From positions 1-64,000 of IMG/VR virus record IMGVR_UViG_3300031715_000001: a DNA stretch of 64,000 nt. The stretch is one strand, 5' to 3'. The notes below the pieces were generated by a model. That model was not told the DNA's origin. It made no database searches and saw only the letters and a program-made list of their open reading frames with translations. The translations under genes and the position numbers were made by a program. The DNA is from a virus. Positions 43,149 through 51,942 of this stretch are shown here, piece after piece (position 1 is the stretch's first letter; each line of letters opens with the position of its first letter).

Positions 43149-43786
43149 ACCAGTTATTTCTTGCGTTGCTGTTCGCTCCACTCGCGGCCGCGCAGTGTCC
43201 CGGTTGGGCCATGAGCATCGGAGGGATCTTGGCCGGAACACAGTACAGCTTTTCGCAAACCGGTCCCACCGGAACTGGTATACCTTTCTCCAACTTTTAC
43301 ATCACGCGGACCTACTGGCCGGCTTGTATCTCGCTCACGGGAGCCGGGAGCACGAGCTCGCCGACTTCGCTTAACGCCAGCGGGACTTACGGCTTTGCCG
43401 GAATCTATCCGCAGTGCAATCCCATTTTCAGCGCCGTAAACAGCGGGTATGCAACCGGAATTCAATACGCACAGTATGGAGCCGTCAACGAAGGTTGGCT
43501 GGGAGTCTGTGTCGCGACGGGCATAGTTTCGGCACAGGTCAATTGCCCGACTAGCTGTCAAGCCTCATTGCCGCCACCAACTAAGCCGACAACCTGTGGG
43601 AGCGTGGGGACGCCTCCAGCGTGGTCCTGCAACCTCTGGTGCTGCGACACGTTTTACGGGCTGTGGTACTGTACCGAAGACGGAGTATGCAGCAACAACT
43701 ATTCCAAAAACAGTCCGTTCCTGGTCCGGCCGCGACGGCAGAGTGATGTCCTGGCCATTCAACTCGGGCCACCGCCAGGGAAGTAA
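43145..43786 (+). CDS. Secreted Cys-rich protein
   Basis: Signal peptide MNQLFLALLFAPLAAAQ with a classic AxA-Q site; strong AAAGGAGG site. The 196-residue mature part has at least a dozen Cys (CPGWAMS, CISLTGAG, CPTSCQ, CGSVG, CNLWCCDTFYGLWYC, CSNNYS), suggesting a disulfide-linked extracellular domain. Proline-rich segment LPPPTKPTT in the second half. Family unknown. Confidence 0.65.
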   Translation: MNQLFLALLFAPLAAAQCPGWAMSIGGILAGTQYSFSQTGPTGTGIPFSNFYITRTYWPACISLTGAGSTSSPTSLNASGTYGFAGIYPQCNPIFSAVNSGYATGIQYAQYGAVNEGWLGVCVATGIVSAQVNCPTSCQASLPPPTKPTTCGSVGTPPAWSCNLWCCDTFYGLWYCTEDGVCSNNYSKNSPFLVRPRRQSDVLAIQLGPPPGK

Positions 43787-43815
43787 AAGCAACGCCCAGT
43801 CATAAAGAACCCGCT

Positions 43816-44505
43816 ATGCTAAGAAACTTTGCGCTTCTCAATCTTCTCGCGCTGTCACTCGGCGCAACTCCGACCTATCTCGACACCGGATCAGCCAGCA
43901 TCACCTGTGTCCCGAACGGCCCTGGAGATCCAACCACCGTCCAATCCAGTGGTCCGCAGGCAGCGGCGCAGTGCCAATTGCCCAATCTCAGCCCTGGTGG
44001 TGCCGGTGTAGACGCCAATGGCCTTAACCTTTTGGGTAGTATCGGAGGTTGGGCCAGCGCAGCTTCTTTTAGTGCTAGCGGACAGTCCGTAGATACCGTC
44101 ACTGAGGGCGACAGCAGCGGAGTCGCTCAGTTCAATATCTCATTCCAATGGGGCGTGCTTTTAGATTTTGGAATTCAAGCTGACGTGGCGGCTGATTTTT
44201 ACATCAATGGGGTACCGGTTTGGAATGACAACCATTTTGTGACTGGTGATGTCTCAGTAGGCAATTTTGATATCGCCGCTGTCGATGAACCGTTCAGTCT
44301 AGGACAGCAATTCACCTTGCAGGAAGATGTTAGCATCTCTGGATCGGGGGGCGGTCCAACTGGGATAGAAGAGTACGGAAACTACATCAGCGTTGTCGGG
44401 ATATTAGAAATCAGCGATCCAATTCTTATTCCAGAGCCACGCACGGCTTTTATGGTAATAGTCGGAATCTTACTGCTGGGTATTGCGGGCAGGGACTATC
44501 TATGA
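43816..44505 (+). CDS. PEP-CTERM sorted exoprotein
   Basis: Signal peptide MLRNFALLNLLALSLGA. The C-terminus IPEPRTAFMVIVGILLLGIA then GRDYL is a PEP-CTERM signal: PEP motif, hydrophobic span and basic end (here a single Arg). Such proteins are processed by exosortase, usually encoded in the host genome. The middle is a beta-rich domain (FNISFQWGVLLDFGIQADVA). It suggests a host-like cargo gene on this replicon. Confidence 0.75.
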   Translation: MLRNFALLNLLALSLGATPTYLDTGSASITCVPNGPGDPTTVQSSGPQAAAQCQLPNLSPGGAGVDANGLNLLGSIGGWASAASFSASGQSVDTVTEGDSSGVAQFNISFQWGVLLDFGIQADVAADFYINGVPVWNDNHFVTGDVSVGNFDIAAVDEPFSLGQQFTLQEDVSISGSGGGPTGIEEYGNYISVVGILEISDPILIPEPRTAFMVIVGILLLGIAGRDYL

Positions 44506-44708
44506 ATTCAAGAACTTGGAATGACATACTGATAGCCAGAATCGGCTGGCTGTTATTAAGTATCAGCCTGATGATGCTACTGCAACCGCCCAAATCATTG
44601 AAGGTCTTACTATATTCAATGGCCTGCGCGTCTGTGGGATTCGTCTCTTGTAAAGTCGGTGAAGCGGTTGCGCGCAGATGGTCGAGTCGCAGGGAGTCAA
44701 GTATATAA
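44502..44708 (+). CDS. Small two-span membrane protein
   Basis: A 68-aa protein, ATGA overlap with the PEP-CTERM gene. Spans IARIGWLLLSISLMMLL and KVLLYSMACASVGFVSC, then a basic end. It may belong to the PEP-CTERM protein's export or anchoring. Unknown family. Confidence 0.55.
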   Translation: MNSRTWNDILIARIGWLLLSISLMMLLQPPKSLKVLLYSMACASVGFVSCKVGEAVARRWSSRRESSI

Positions 44709-44721
44709 TTACCTAACCTTT

Positions 44722-45561
44722 TCAAGTTCCCTGACAAGGTACTGCGCTCGAAGTAAATGTACCTGTTGAGTCTACACAAACATACCGTAGGCCGCTGCCG
44801 CTCTTCAGGGTTGGCATAACAATCTCCCCTGGTTGGCTGCCGCTCGCGCCAGTTTTTAGCGTACCTGGAATGCTCACATTTCCACCTGAATCCAGAACTA
44901 CGCAATTCGGACAGGAGATCACGCCGGTTGCAGGGTTGTAGACAAGCGGCGCGAGAACGCCATTAATGACCAATGGACCAATCGCTGGAACGGGCGCTGG
45001 CTGTGCGGTTCCGGATATCTCGACGCGGAGCCCGGTTGGATTGGGATTGGGCGTATAGTTCGTGACCACAAAATCAAGCGTGTTGATTCCGGCGATAAAT
45101 CCGGTCGAGATGGGGAAAGGCGTAAGGGAAAGAAAGGAATCGGAACTGGGGCCAACCGCTGTACCGTTGATCTTTATGATGATAGGGGGATCGTCGGAAG
45201 CAACCTTCACCGTAAGGGCCGCCGTGCTGATATTCAATCCGGTGAGGTCGAAAGTGGTTCGGTAGGTATATGCGCCCGCTAGGTTGCCAGATCCAGCATC
45301 CGCTCTAGGCCCAATCCATTTGGAATTTGGCCCGCTAGCCAGCCAAAGATTCGTTGCAATCGGCCAAGCGTTATTGACCACATATGCGTTCGGGCCTGGG
45401 TAGGCAGGGTCCGCGCTGGTGATCAACTTGTAATGCGCGTCCACGCTAGCGTCGGATGCCAGGACGCCAGGGGAGACCGTGCCGGTATTAAAAATTGGAA
45501 TCGCGACTGGGGTTTGGGCAAGAATGGAACAGGTTATGCCGAGGTATATTAGCATTCTCAT
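44722..45561 (-). CDS. Secreted tail-fibre-like protein
   Basis: ATG 45561 overlaps the previous stop (ATGA) and gives MRMLIYLGITCSILAQ, a signal peptide. The N-terminal domain (TYRTTFDLTGLNISTAALTV, KVASDDPPIIIKINGTAVG) is a beta-sandwich; the C-terminus GGNVSIPGTLKTGASGSQPG and YVCVDSTGTFTSSAVPC is tail-fibre-like. Last gene of the exported operon. Confidence 0.6.
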   Translation of the reverse strand: MRMLIYLGITCSILAQTPVAIPIFNTGTVSPGVLASDASVDAHYKLITSADPAYPGPNAYVVNNAWPIATNLWLASGPNSKWIGPRADAGSGNLAGAYTYRTTFDLTGLNISTAALTVKVASDDPPIIIKINGTAVGPSSDSFLSLTPFPISTGFIAGINTLDFVVTNYTPNPNPTGLRVEISGTAQPAPVPAIGPLVINGVLAPLVYNPATGVISCPNCVVLDSGGNVSIPGTLKTGASGSQPGEIVMPTLKSGSGLRYVCVDSTGTFTSSAVPCQGT

Positions 45562-48272
45562 CTGACAGTTACCCCAGAAATCGTCGCGCCAGAGAATGTA
45601 GTGTTGCCAGTCGGCGTAGGCAAAGAGAAGCCTGTCGCGCCGCAATAAACAGCCAGGTTGTCTGGTGCTCCGGAATCACTGTGGCCGCACTGCAATGTTC
45701 CGTCTGGCGAGATGGAAGTTTGGCTGACGTAGTAATCCGTGCCTGTATAGTCACCAATGACACTCACGCCGCGAGTTTTGAGTAATTCAACTACGTTTAT
45801 CGGGGTGGCCGAAGTGCCAGTAGCCATCGGCGAAAAGTCCAGAATCATCATGTCCGACTGATTCTGGTAAGGACCGTTTACGCCACTAGTTGCCATCGTA
45901 ACGTCGGGGGTGAATATTCCGGTCCCGGCAGTCCAGGTACCCCCCAACGTCCCTCCACAATTGAAGGTCGAGCCCCACTGAGCCGTAGCGCCTGAAACCG
46001 TCCCGGCGTTGTCGGTCAGCGTTAGGCTCGTGCCGCTATTTACCGTCGCCACTTTACAGAACTTTCCTGAACCCAGAGAACAGGTGGTGACGCCAGCGAT
46101 CTGAATGTAGTGGCCGGCCAGCGCACTATCAAAGGCAGGACCGCTCGTTGCGGTTAGCGCCGTACCGCCCGTTACGTTCACGCTGCCGGTCAGATTGGTA
46201 AGTCCAGCGATGGTGCATTTATTATTAACGTCCAACAGTCCAGTCACGCCAGAGAGAGTGATCGGGCTTCCGACGATCTTATTGCCGTTTGATACTGGCA
46301 GGTTTCCATTTATATAGTTAGCATCAACGGTGAGTGAGCCTGGGGTGCCGGTTGTCAGACTTCGAATGGCGTAGCCGTATACTGCGGGGGCGCTGTTACC
46401 ATTGTCAACAGTTATGATTGACAATGGAGCCGTCAAAGCTCCACCGACATGAAAGTCCTGAAGTTGGTGGTCTATCGGGAAGAGGAAGTATGCGCCACCG
46501 CCTGCCTGCACGGGCGTGAACATACTGACTGCGCCGCCCGCATCTGGATCAGAAGCGGTAACGACGCTGTATGCAGCCAAGTCTACGCCTTGAACAAAAA
46601 GCTCATGCTTGACGCCGCCTATGGAAACCTCAACCCAGCCCGCGTGCCCAGCGGAATTACAATTGGCATTCGCACAATCGGTCGCTGCATTGGAAATTTG
46701 TTTGAATAGAAATCCTTTATCGCTTGATGATGGCCTTACCGGCATCGGACCTTCATCTACAATGGTGTGCCCCGGCCCTAGCCAACTCAAGAGTTCGTCA
46801 GCGGCGCTTGTAGCGCTCGTTGCTTCCAGAATGCACCACATCTTACCACTAACACCGGAGAATCCCTGACTGCACTGAAGAATTCCTCTGATATTCGTTT
46901 GGCTGCTACTACTAGGATTAGGATTCCCTGGGCTGATCGTTGTGAGCGAGCCATAATTGTACGTAACATAAGTCCCATTCGTTACGTCTGCGATTAGGGC
47001 TATTGGGCTATTACCTGTAACATGTACGTTGTTGGTGAGTGGGAAATACTTCCCACCAACCACCATTGTGTCGTTTGAAGAGGCGAGACTATATAAGGCC
47101 GTAAAGGAGGGTCCGGTCGTTCCCACCAACAAACCTATATCCGCGTCGGAGCCGCCCGGAATCAGGACCCGATGAATTGTGGCGGAATGCGTAGTATAGA
47201 GATAGGCATCCAAGCCTGGATTGAACGCTGTATAACTTGGGTCCCAGAGCATGTCTCCATCAGTTAGGGTTGTGACAGTCAACACATCACCAGTACCATT
47301 CGTCTTGGTGATGTAAGTCGTACCACCTGGAAGGGTCTCTGTTATTACGTAATTGCCTGTCGTGCTGACGGAAGACTGAGGACCATCCGTTAGGATCACT
47401 CGAATGGCATTCGATGGGGTAACGCGATAACGAACACTCCCTGCTCCTGGGCCAAAGTTCGGGTCGGTGTCGGTGGTGGACGTACCGGGAGTCGTCGGCA
47501 GGAAACGAGTTCCACCAGGCACGGCGTTTGTAATAGTGCAAAGTTCCTCGTGTTGATAAATAGCACTCCCAACAGCACAGTTTACAGCAGCCCCGTTAGG
47601 AGTCTTCCAATTTTGAACGGACGGTGCAAAGGTCTGATAGTTGATTGTTTCCGTACAGCCCGAAGGGCACGAGCCGCTTTGAGTGATGGTGATAGTGGAC
47701 TGCGGGCAGTTTGTTCCTACTGTTGAGCATGCCGGGAAACCTGTCAGATTCGATCCGGTCCAGTAAACGTAGACCTGATTTGGGGCAGTTGTCGTTGACA
47801 CCGTGGCTGTCCCAGAGCATGAAGCCGCTGTTCCAGGGCTTGCTATAGCCGTGGTTGGACTGGAAGTATAGCCGCCGCCTCCATTGGTGATGACAAGTGC
47901 TGTCCCTCCGGCGATTGTATTTGTGCCGGTCAACGCCACTGTGGCCGCGCCGAGTTCCCCACCTCCGTTGAACAGATTCAGGACACAGGTCTGGCTGACT
48001 GAACCGACTGCCGTGATGCCGCTTGTATAAGTCCCAGCCGTTAGTGTCGAAGTGACCTGGGTGTGCATGATAGCGCACAGAGAACCACCGGTCGTGATAG
48101 TATTCGCGCATCCCGATACCGTGATCGTGCCCGAACCGCCAGTGAGGGTGATTGCGCGCGGGTAGTCCTGCGCATAGGCCGAGACGCCTTGGAAGGTCAG
48201 CGTAGTAGGGCTGATCTGTCCCAACAATGCGGAAGAAATGGCCAGCGCCAATGCTAAAAAGCCGAATTTCAT
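45558..48272 (-). CDS. Large secreted beta-rich protein, 904 aa
   Basis: Signal peptide MKFGFLALALAISSALLGQ. The mature protein is Thr/Gly/Ser-rich with repetitive beta segments (ITLTGGSGTITVSGC; ALTGTNTIAGGTALVITNGG) and ends with GNTTFSGATISGVTVR. Resembles adhesins or phage fibres. Coupled at both ends by ATGA. No catalytic domain seen. Confidence 0.6.
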   Translation of the reverse strand: MKFGFLALALAISSALLGQISPTTLTFQGVSAYAQDYPRAITLTGGSGTITVSGCANTITTGGSLCAIMHTQVTSTLTAGTYTSGITAVGSVSQTCVLNLFNGGGELGAATVALTGTNTIAGGTALVITNGGGGYTSSPTTAIASPGTAASCSGTATVSTTTAPNQVYVYWTGSNLTGFPACSTVGTNCPQSTITITQSGSCPSGCTETINYQTFAPSVQNWKTPNGAAVNCAVGSAIYQHEELCTITNAVPGGTRFLPTTPGTSTTDTDPNFGPGAGSVRYRVTPSNAIRVILTDGPQSSVSTTGNYVITETLPGGTTYITKTNGTGDVLTVTTLTDGDMLWDPSYTAFNPGLDAYLYTTHSATIHRVLIPGGSDADIGLLVGTTGPSFTALYSLASSNDTMVVGGKYFPLTNNVHVTGNSPIALIADVTNGTYVTYNYGSLTTISPGNPNPSSSSQTNIRGILQCSQGFSGVSGKMWCILEATSATSAADELLSWLGPGHTIVDEGPMPVRPSSSDKGFLFKQISNAATDCANANCNSAGHAGWVEVSIGGVKHELFVQGVDLAAYSVVTASDPDAGGAVSMFTPVQAGGGAYFLFPIDHQLQDFHVGGALTAPLSIITVDNGNSAPAVYGYAIRSLTTGTPGSLTVDANYINGNLPVSNGNKIVGSPITLSGVTGLLDVNNKCTIAGLTNLTGSVNVTGGTALTATSGPAFDSALAGHYIQIAGVTTCSLGSGKFCKVATVNSGTSLTLTDNAGTVSGATAQWGSTFNCGGTLGGTWTAGTGIFTPDVTMATSGVNGPYQNQSDMMILDFSPMATGTSATPINVVELLKTRGVSVIGDYTGTDYYVSQTSISPDGTLQCGHSDSGAPDNLAVYCGATGFSLPTPTGNTTFSGATISGVTVR

Positions 48273-49816
48273 CGCAGCGTTACTCCAGGAGTTATATTCA
48301 TGCCACTTCCTAGAATGGAAGGCAAGATCGTAGTTCCACCGCTGAACTCATAAGCCCCCGCATCCCACACACCGGTTGCCGGTCGAGAAGTGGTGGAACG
48401 AGACACGGCCTTATGATTAACCGAATCGTAGCTGGTGTAAGTTGAATCGCTCGTGCATAAACTGGCAAAGACGCCCGAGCACGAACTAGTGAAGTCTGTC
48501 CCGACCCCAACTGTTGAGTTGGTCGAAGCTACCGGTGAGTAGGCATAGGTTTCTGAAGCCGTATACTGATCGAAGCGAGGGGAACTGTCAGAGTCAGCCT
48601 GTGCCGCCGTCTGTTGCACGTTGCCACCATCGTTGATGCAACTTCCGTTCACGAAATTGCATATTGTTGGCGAGATGCAGTGAAAATTGCCGTAATGCGC
48701 CGTGCCCGTTCCCGCAGACCCGTTTTGCATACACGCTCCCGTGGCTGTTACGACGGTATTGTTGTAATAATAGAATGTGCCGTTCGTTGAAGGACCACCG
48801 ATGCTAAAGCCTTTATCGGAGTTCACCTCGTTATCGTAAAGAACATTATTGAAGGCATAGGCAACGTAGGATGGGTTGGCTGAATTGGCCAACATGAAAA
48901 TGGTGGTCCCGCCGCTACACACCGAGTGACGGACGACGTTGTTGGAAACTTGGATTACCGTACCGCTAAAGACCCCCTGCGGATAAATCATGTTGCAGTG
49001 ATCGCCCGTGGTCGAGAGGTTGTTATATTCAACTAGATTTCCGTCGATCACGTTGAAGATGCCGTTCATCCCGTCATACACGTAACGCACGATGTTGCCA
49101 TGTACGATGTTGCCGTGCAAGATTCCACCGAAACAGTAGTTGCCTCCTATGTCTGATGAGTCCGATCCGTCGATGACGTTGTACTGAAAAAGATTGCCGG
49201 TTCCTTCGCCGCCGAAGTTGCTCCAGTTCATGGTCATGGCGAATGGATCGTTTGTGCCGGAACCGCAAGAGCCACCCGTACGTGACCAGCCATGAATGTA
49301 AAGATTTTCTACCGTAATACCGTTGCCGTAAGTAGCGACGATGTTTGAACTAGACCCATCGTACTTATAGCCGGTGACCTCGATGTTGTCGAGAGTCAGG
49401 TAATTCCCCGCAAGCCAGACCACGTTACCGAGAGTGCTAGAGTTATTCCCGCAATTAGTCGCTTGGCAACTCCAAATAGGCCGCGTCCAGGATGCTCCCG
49501 TGAACCACGTTTGATCCACGCCGATGTAGATCGTGGACCCGCTGGAACCGGAGTAGGTAAGGTTCACGCCGCCTAAGTCCGTCGAACCCCACGTATCCCC
49601 TCCGTAGAGGATAAAGCGATCCCCAGGATTAGGGGAATATCCAGCAGCGTTAGATGTAGCGCCAGCCATTCCTGGAATATGCGCCCACGGAGTTGCTTTC
49701 GATTGGGCAGTTGTAGAAGAACGAGTATCGAGACCGTTTGTTTTTGAGATATAAAATGTCGCCCCAGACAATGGAAGGCATAGCAGTGCTAAGAGAGCAA
49801 ATCTCCTGTAGGTCAT
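48269..49816 (-). CDS. Secreted parallel beta-helix protein
   Basis: Signal peptide MTYRRFALLALLCLPLSGA. The 495-residue mature part has the look of a right-handed beta-helix (pectate-lyase-like): NPGDRFILYGGDTW, NYLTLDNIEVTGYKYDGSSS, NGITVENLYIHGWSRTGGSC, GNIVHGNIVRYVYDGMNGIF, NVIDGNLVEYNNLSTTGD. It may bind or cleave polysaccharide, as tailspikes do. It ends GMNITPGVTLR, like its neighbour. Confidence 0.65.
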   Translation of the reverse strand: MTYRRFALLALLCLPLSGATFYISKTNGLDTRSSTTAQSKATPWAHIPGMAGATSNAAGYSPNPGDRFILYGGDTWGSTDLGGVNLTYSGSSGSTIYIGVDQTWFTGASWTRPIWSCQATNCGNNSSTLGNVVWLAGNYLTLDNIEVTGYKYDGSSSNIVATYGNGITVENLYIHGWSRTGGSCGSGTNDPFAMTMNWSNFGGEGTGNLFQYNVIDGSDSSDIGGNYCFGGILHGNIVHGNIVRYVYDGMNGIFNVIDGNLVEYNNLSTTGDHCNMIYPQGVFSGTVIQVSNNVVRHSVCSGGTTIFMLANSANPSYVAYAFNNVLYDNEVNSDKGFSIGGPSTNGTFYYYNNTVVTATGACMQNGSAGTGTAHYGNFHCISPTICNFVNGSCINDGGNVQQTAAQADSDSSPRFDQYTASETYAYSPVASTNSTVGVGTDFTSSCSGVFASLCTSDSTYTSYDSVNHKAVSRSTTSRPATGVWDAGAYEFSGGTTILPSILGSGMNITPGVTLR

Positions 49817-51940
49817 TTAATTAAAACACGCATTCGCTGCATAGAATGTATCCCCACTTGTTCCATCAGTGACGACAGGCGTTTTAGAACCAGCCGTAGT
49901 CGTAATCAACGCAACAGACCCGTCCTGCGTGTTGCCATAAATTGTGTGGGCATAACTGAACGAATTGCCGGATGCGGGGGCCGTCGTTAAAGATCCGTTG
50001 ACGCCAAACCCAGCCAAACAGAAATCATTCGTTCCTGTCGTAGTTACCGATGGTCCTGTGCAAGTAGTCCCGCTACAAGTCCCCGCATTTGTCGCTCCGC
50101 CCGAGCCGTCCTGGGACCAACTACTCCCAGAACCCTTGGCAACTTGATAGATCGTAAGCTCCGCGTTTGTTACAGCGCCGCTAAATACGATGTGAATTTG
50201 TGATGCTGCGGTACTGGGAGCACTCACAAACCAAATAGAAGGCGTCATGTGGCCCGTGGCAGCGGTCGCCCCGGCAGCTTTTGACATGGTGCCACCCGTA
50301 ATGCAAGAACCCCCGGAAGACAAACAGACAGAGGATGTCGAAATCGCCGCGCTTCCGCTTTGCTGCGCTATCTCAACCGCCATGAGATTGTTCTGAATAG
50401 AGGCTTTAGTCAGCGCGAAATTTAGGGATGATCCACTAGTAGCTTGATCCGACTCGCCATCTATGATACCGATGCCACCAGACCCCCAAAATCCAACAAC
50501 GTCTCCTGTCCACCCTGTACTCCCCGATGCCGACAGTGTGAATGTGAATGGTGGCCCAATGGTTCCTGCCGATGGGATGCAATGCCCAAATGGATTATTC
50601 TGCCAAAGCGGTTGTGGTCCATCTATAGGCTCACCGCCGAAAGATCCAGCATCGAATTGACAGTTCGATCCCGTCCCGGAGGGAGCCGTCAACGCAATAG
50701 CGGTGTTCGTTCCCTCCGACCCAACGGCCTCTGAAATTCCCACGGATGGCAGAGGACTCCAGGTAGGCCCAGATGAAACCGCATCAAAGGCTAACGATGT
50801 AGCACCGCTGCTCCCGCTTGAGAAAGAAGCGCGACCTGCCGTAACGCTAGTGGGCGCATTGACGTACTCTCTCAACACAAACGTACAATCTTGGGACGTA
50901 GCAACGGTGAAGGTCAGGTCTCCTGGGGATGTCGCCGCCGCGTTGGCAAGATAATACTCATTGAGTCCGCCGACCGAGCCGTTAAATGTGGTAGTCCAGG
51001 TACGGCCCGCATCCGTAATCGCGGTCGGCCCAGCGCTGATACAAGAATTGGTGTCGGTAAGTAAGCTCCCGCTGGCGTTGGGAAATTGCACCTTAAAGGA
51101 TGTGGCCGATGAGCTATTCGGTTCTGAATAACCCAACATGCGGCTGACATATACTCCACTTGGGGCTGTACCGGCAGACGCAGATTTGAATGCAATGAGA
51201 AATTCCGTATAACTGGAAGATGTTCCCAGCGTTATGGTGGGGTTCTGTACCCCTGCCGAAGTAGCGACAGTCCAACCTACAGCACAATCGTCCTGTAGGT
51301 TACTAGGCCCTTGCGTCCATCCACCCGGAAAGGTGATAGATGCTTGGACTTGGCTACTGGCCGGACAAACCTGAGCCAGAACAAGATCGTTTGCCGCCGT
51401 GGTGGTTATGCTGGCGCAATTGGCGGACGTTGTTGCAGCGTGACTACAACTTGTGTCCACATCCACCGGGCTAGAGGTTGCAATGTTATAAAACTCCCAG
51501 ACTTGGGCGCTGGCGTTGCTGACGGCTGTTGTTCCGAACGTAACGTTTGTCTTGATAGCCCCAGCGGTCACATTTGGCGCATAGGCAATACCATTCCACA
51601 GGTTAGTCCCGCTTGGGTCTTGTGATCCTGAGAGCACGGTAAAAGAATTGCTCTTATCGTCTGCTGCCGTCGCCGTTACCGAAGTACTGGCATGGGCATA
51701 CTGAAACGGAACTACCCTGAGGTTCCCGCTGAGCGCCGGGTATGACGCCTGGAGACAATAGGAAAAGGTAGGACAGGCGGTCTGGCCTGTAGGGTTACTA
51801 CCCACGCTTGTGCCGGTCGTGCTATTGCTTGCGCTTGCGCTGACGAAGCCGGGAGTGGCCGGTACAACAGAATTGAAAACTGTCGGAACAAATTGACCAA
51901 AACAAGCGCCTGCTGCTAACAATACAGATAACACTCGCAT
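49817..51940 (-). CDS. Secreted beta-rich protein, 707 aa
   Basis: Signal peptide MRVLSVLLAAGACFGQ. Repeated sandwich-like segments: FQYAHASTSVTATAADDKSN, then VWEFYNIATSSPVDVDTSCS, later QIHIVFSGAVTNAELTIYQV. Two halves resemble each other (a duplicated Ser/Thr-rich domain). No enzyme motif. Stop and start of neighbours are adjacent, so it is part of the same operon. Confidence 0.6.
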   Translation of the reverse strand: MRVLSVLLAAGACFGQFVPTVFNSVVPATPGFVSASASNSTTGTSVGSNPTGQTACPTFSYCLQASYPALSGNLRVVPFQYAHASTSVTATAADDKSNSFTVLSGSQDPSGTNLWNGIAYAPNVTAGAIKTNVTFGTTAVSNASAQVWEFYNIATSSPVDVDTSCSHAATTSANCASITTTAANDLVLAQVCPASSQVQASITFPGGWTQGPSNLQDDCAVGWTVATSAGVQNPTITLGTSSSYTEFLIAFKSASAGTAPSGVYVSRMLGYSEPNSSSATSFKVQFPNASGSLLTDTNSCISAGPTAITDAGRTWTTTFNGSVGGLNEYYLANAAATSPGDLTFTVATSQDCTFVLREYVNAPTSVTAGRASFSSGSSGATSLAFDAVSSGPTWSPLPSVGISEAVGSEGTNTAIALTAPSGTGSNCQFDAGSFGGEPIDGPQPLWQNNPFGHCIPSAGTIGPPFTFTLSASGSTGWTGDVVGFWGSGGIGIIDGESDQATSGSSLNFALTKASIQNNLMAVEIAQQSGSAAISTSSVCLSSGGSCITGGTMSKAAGATAATGHMTPSIWFVSAPSTAASQIHIVFSGAVTNAELTIYQVAKGSGSSWSQDGSGGATNAGTCSGTTCTGPSVTTTGTNDFCLAGFGVNGSLTTAPASGNSFSYAHTIYGNTQDGSVALITTTAGSKTPVVTDGTSGDTFYAANACFN

Positions 51941-51942
51941 GA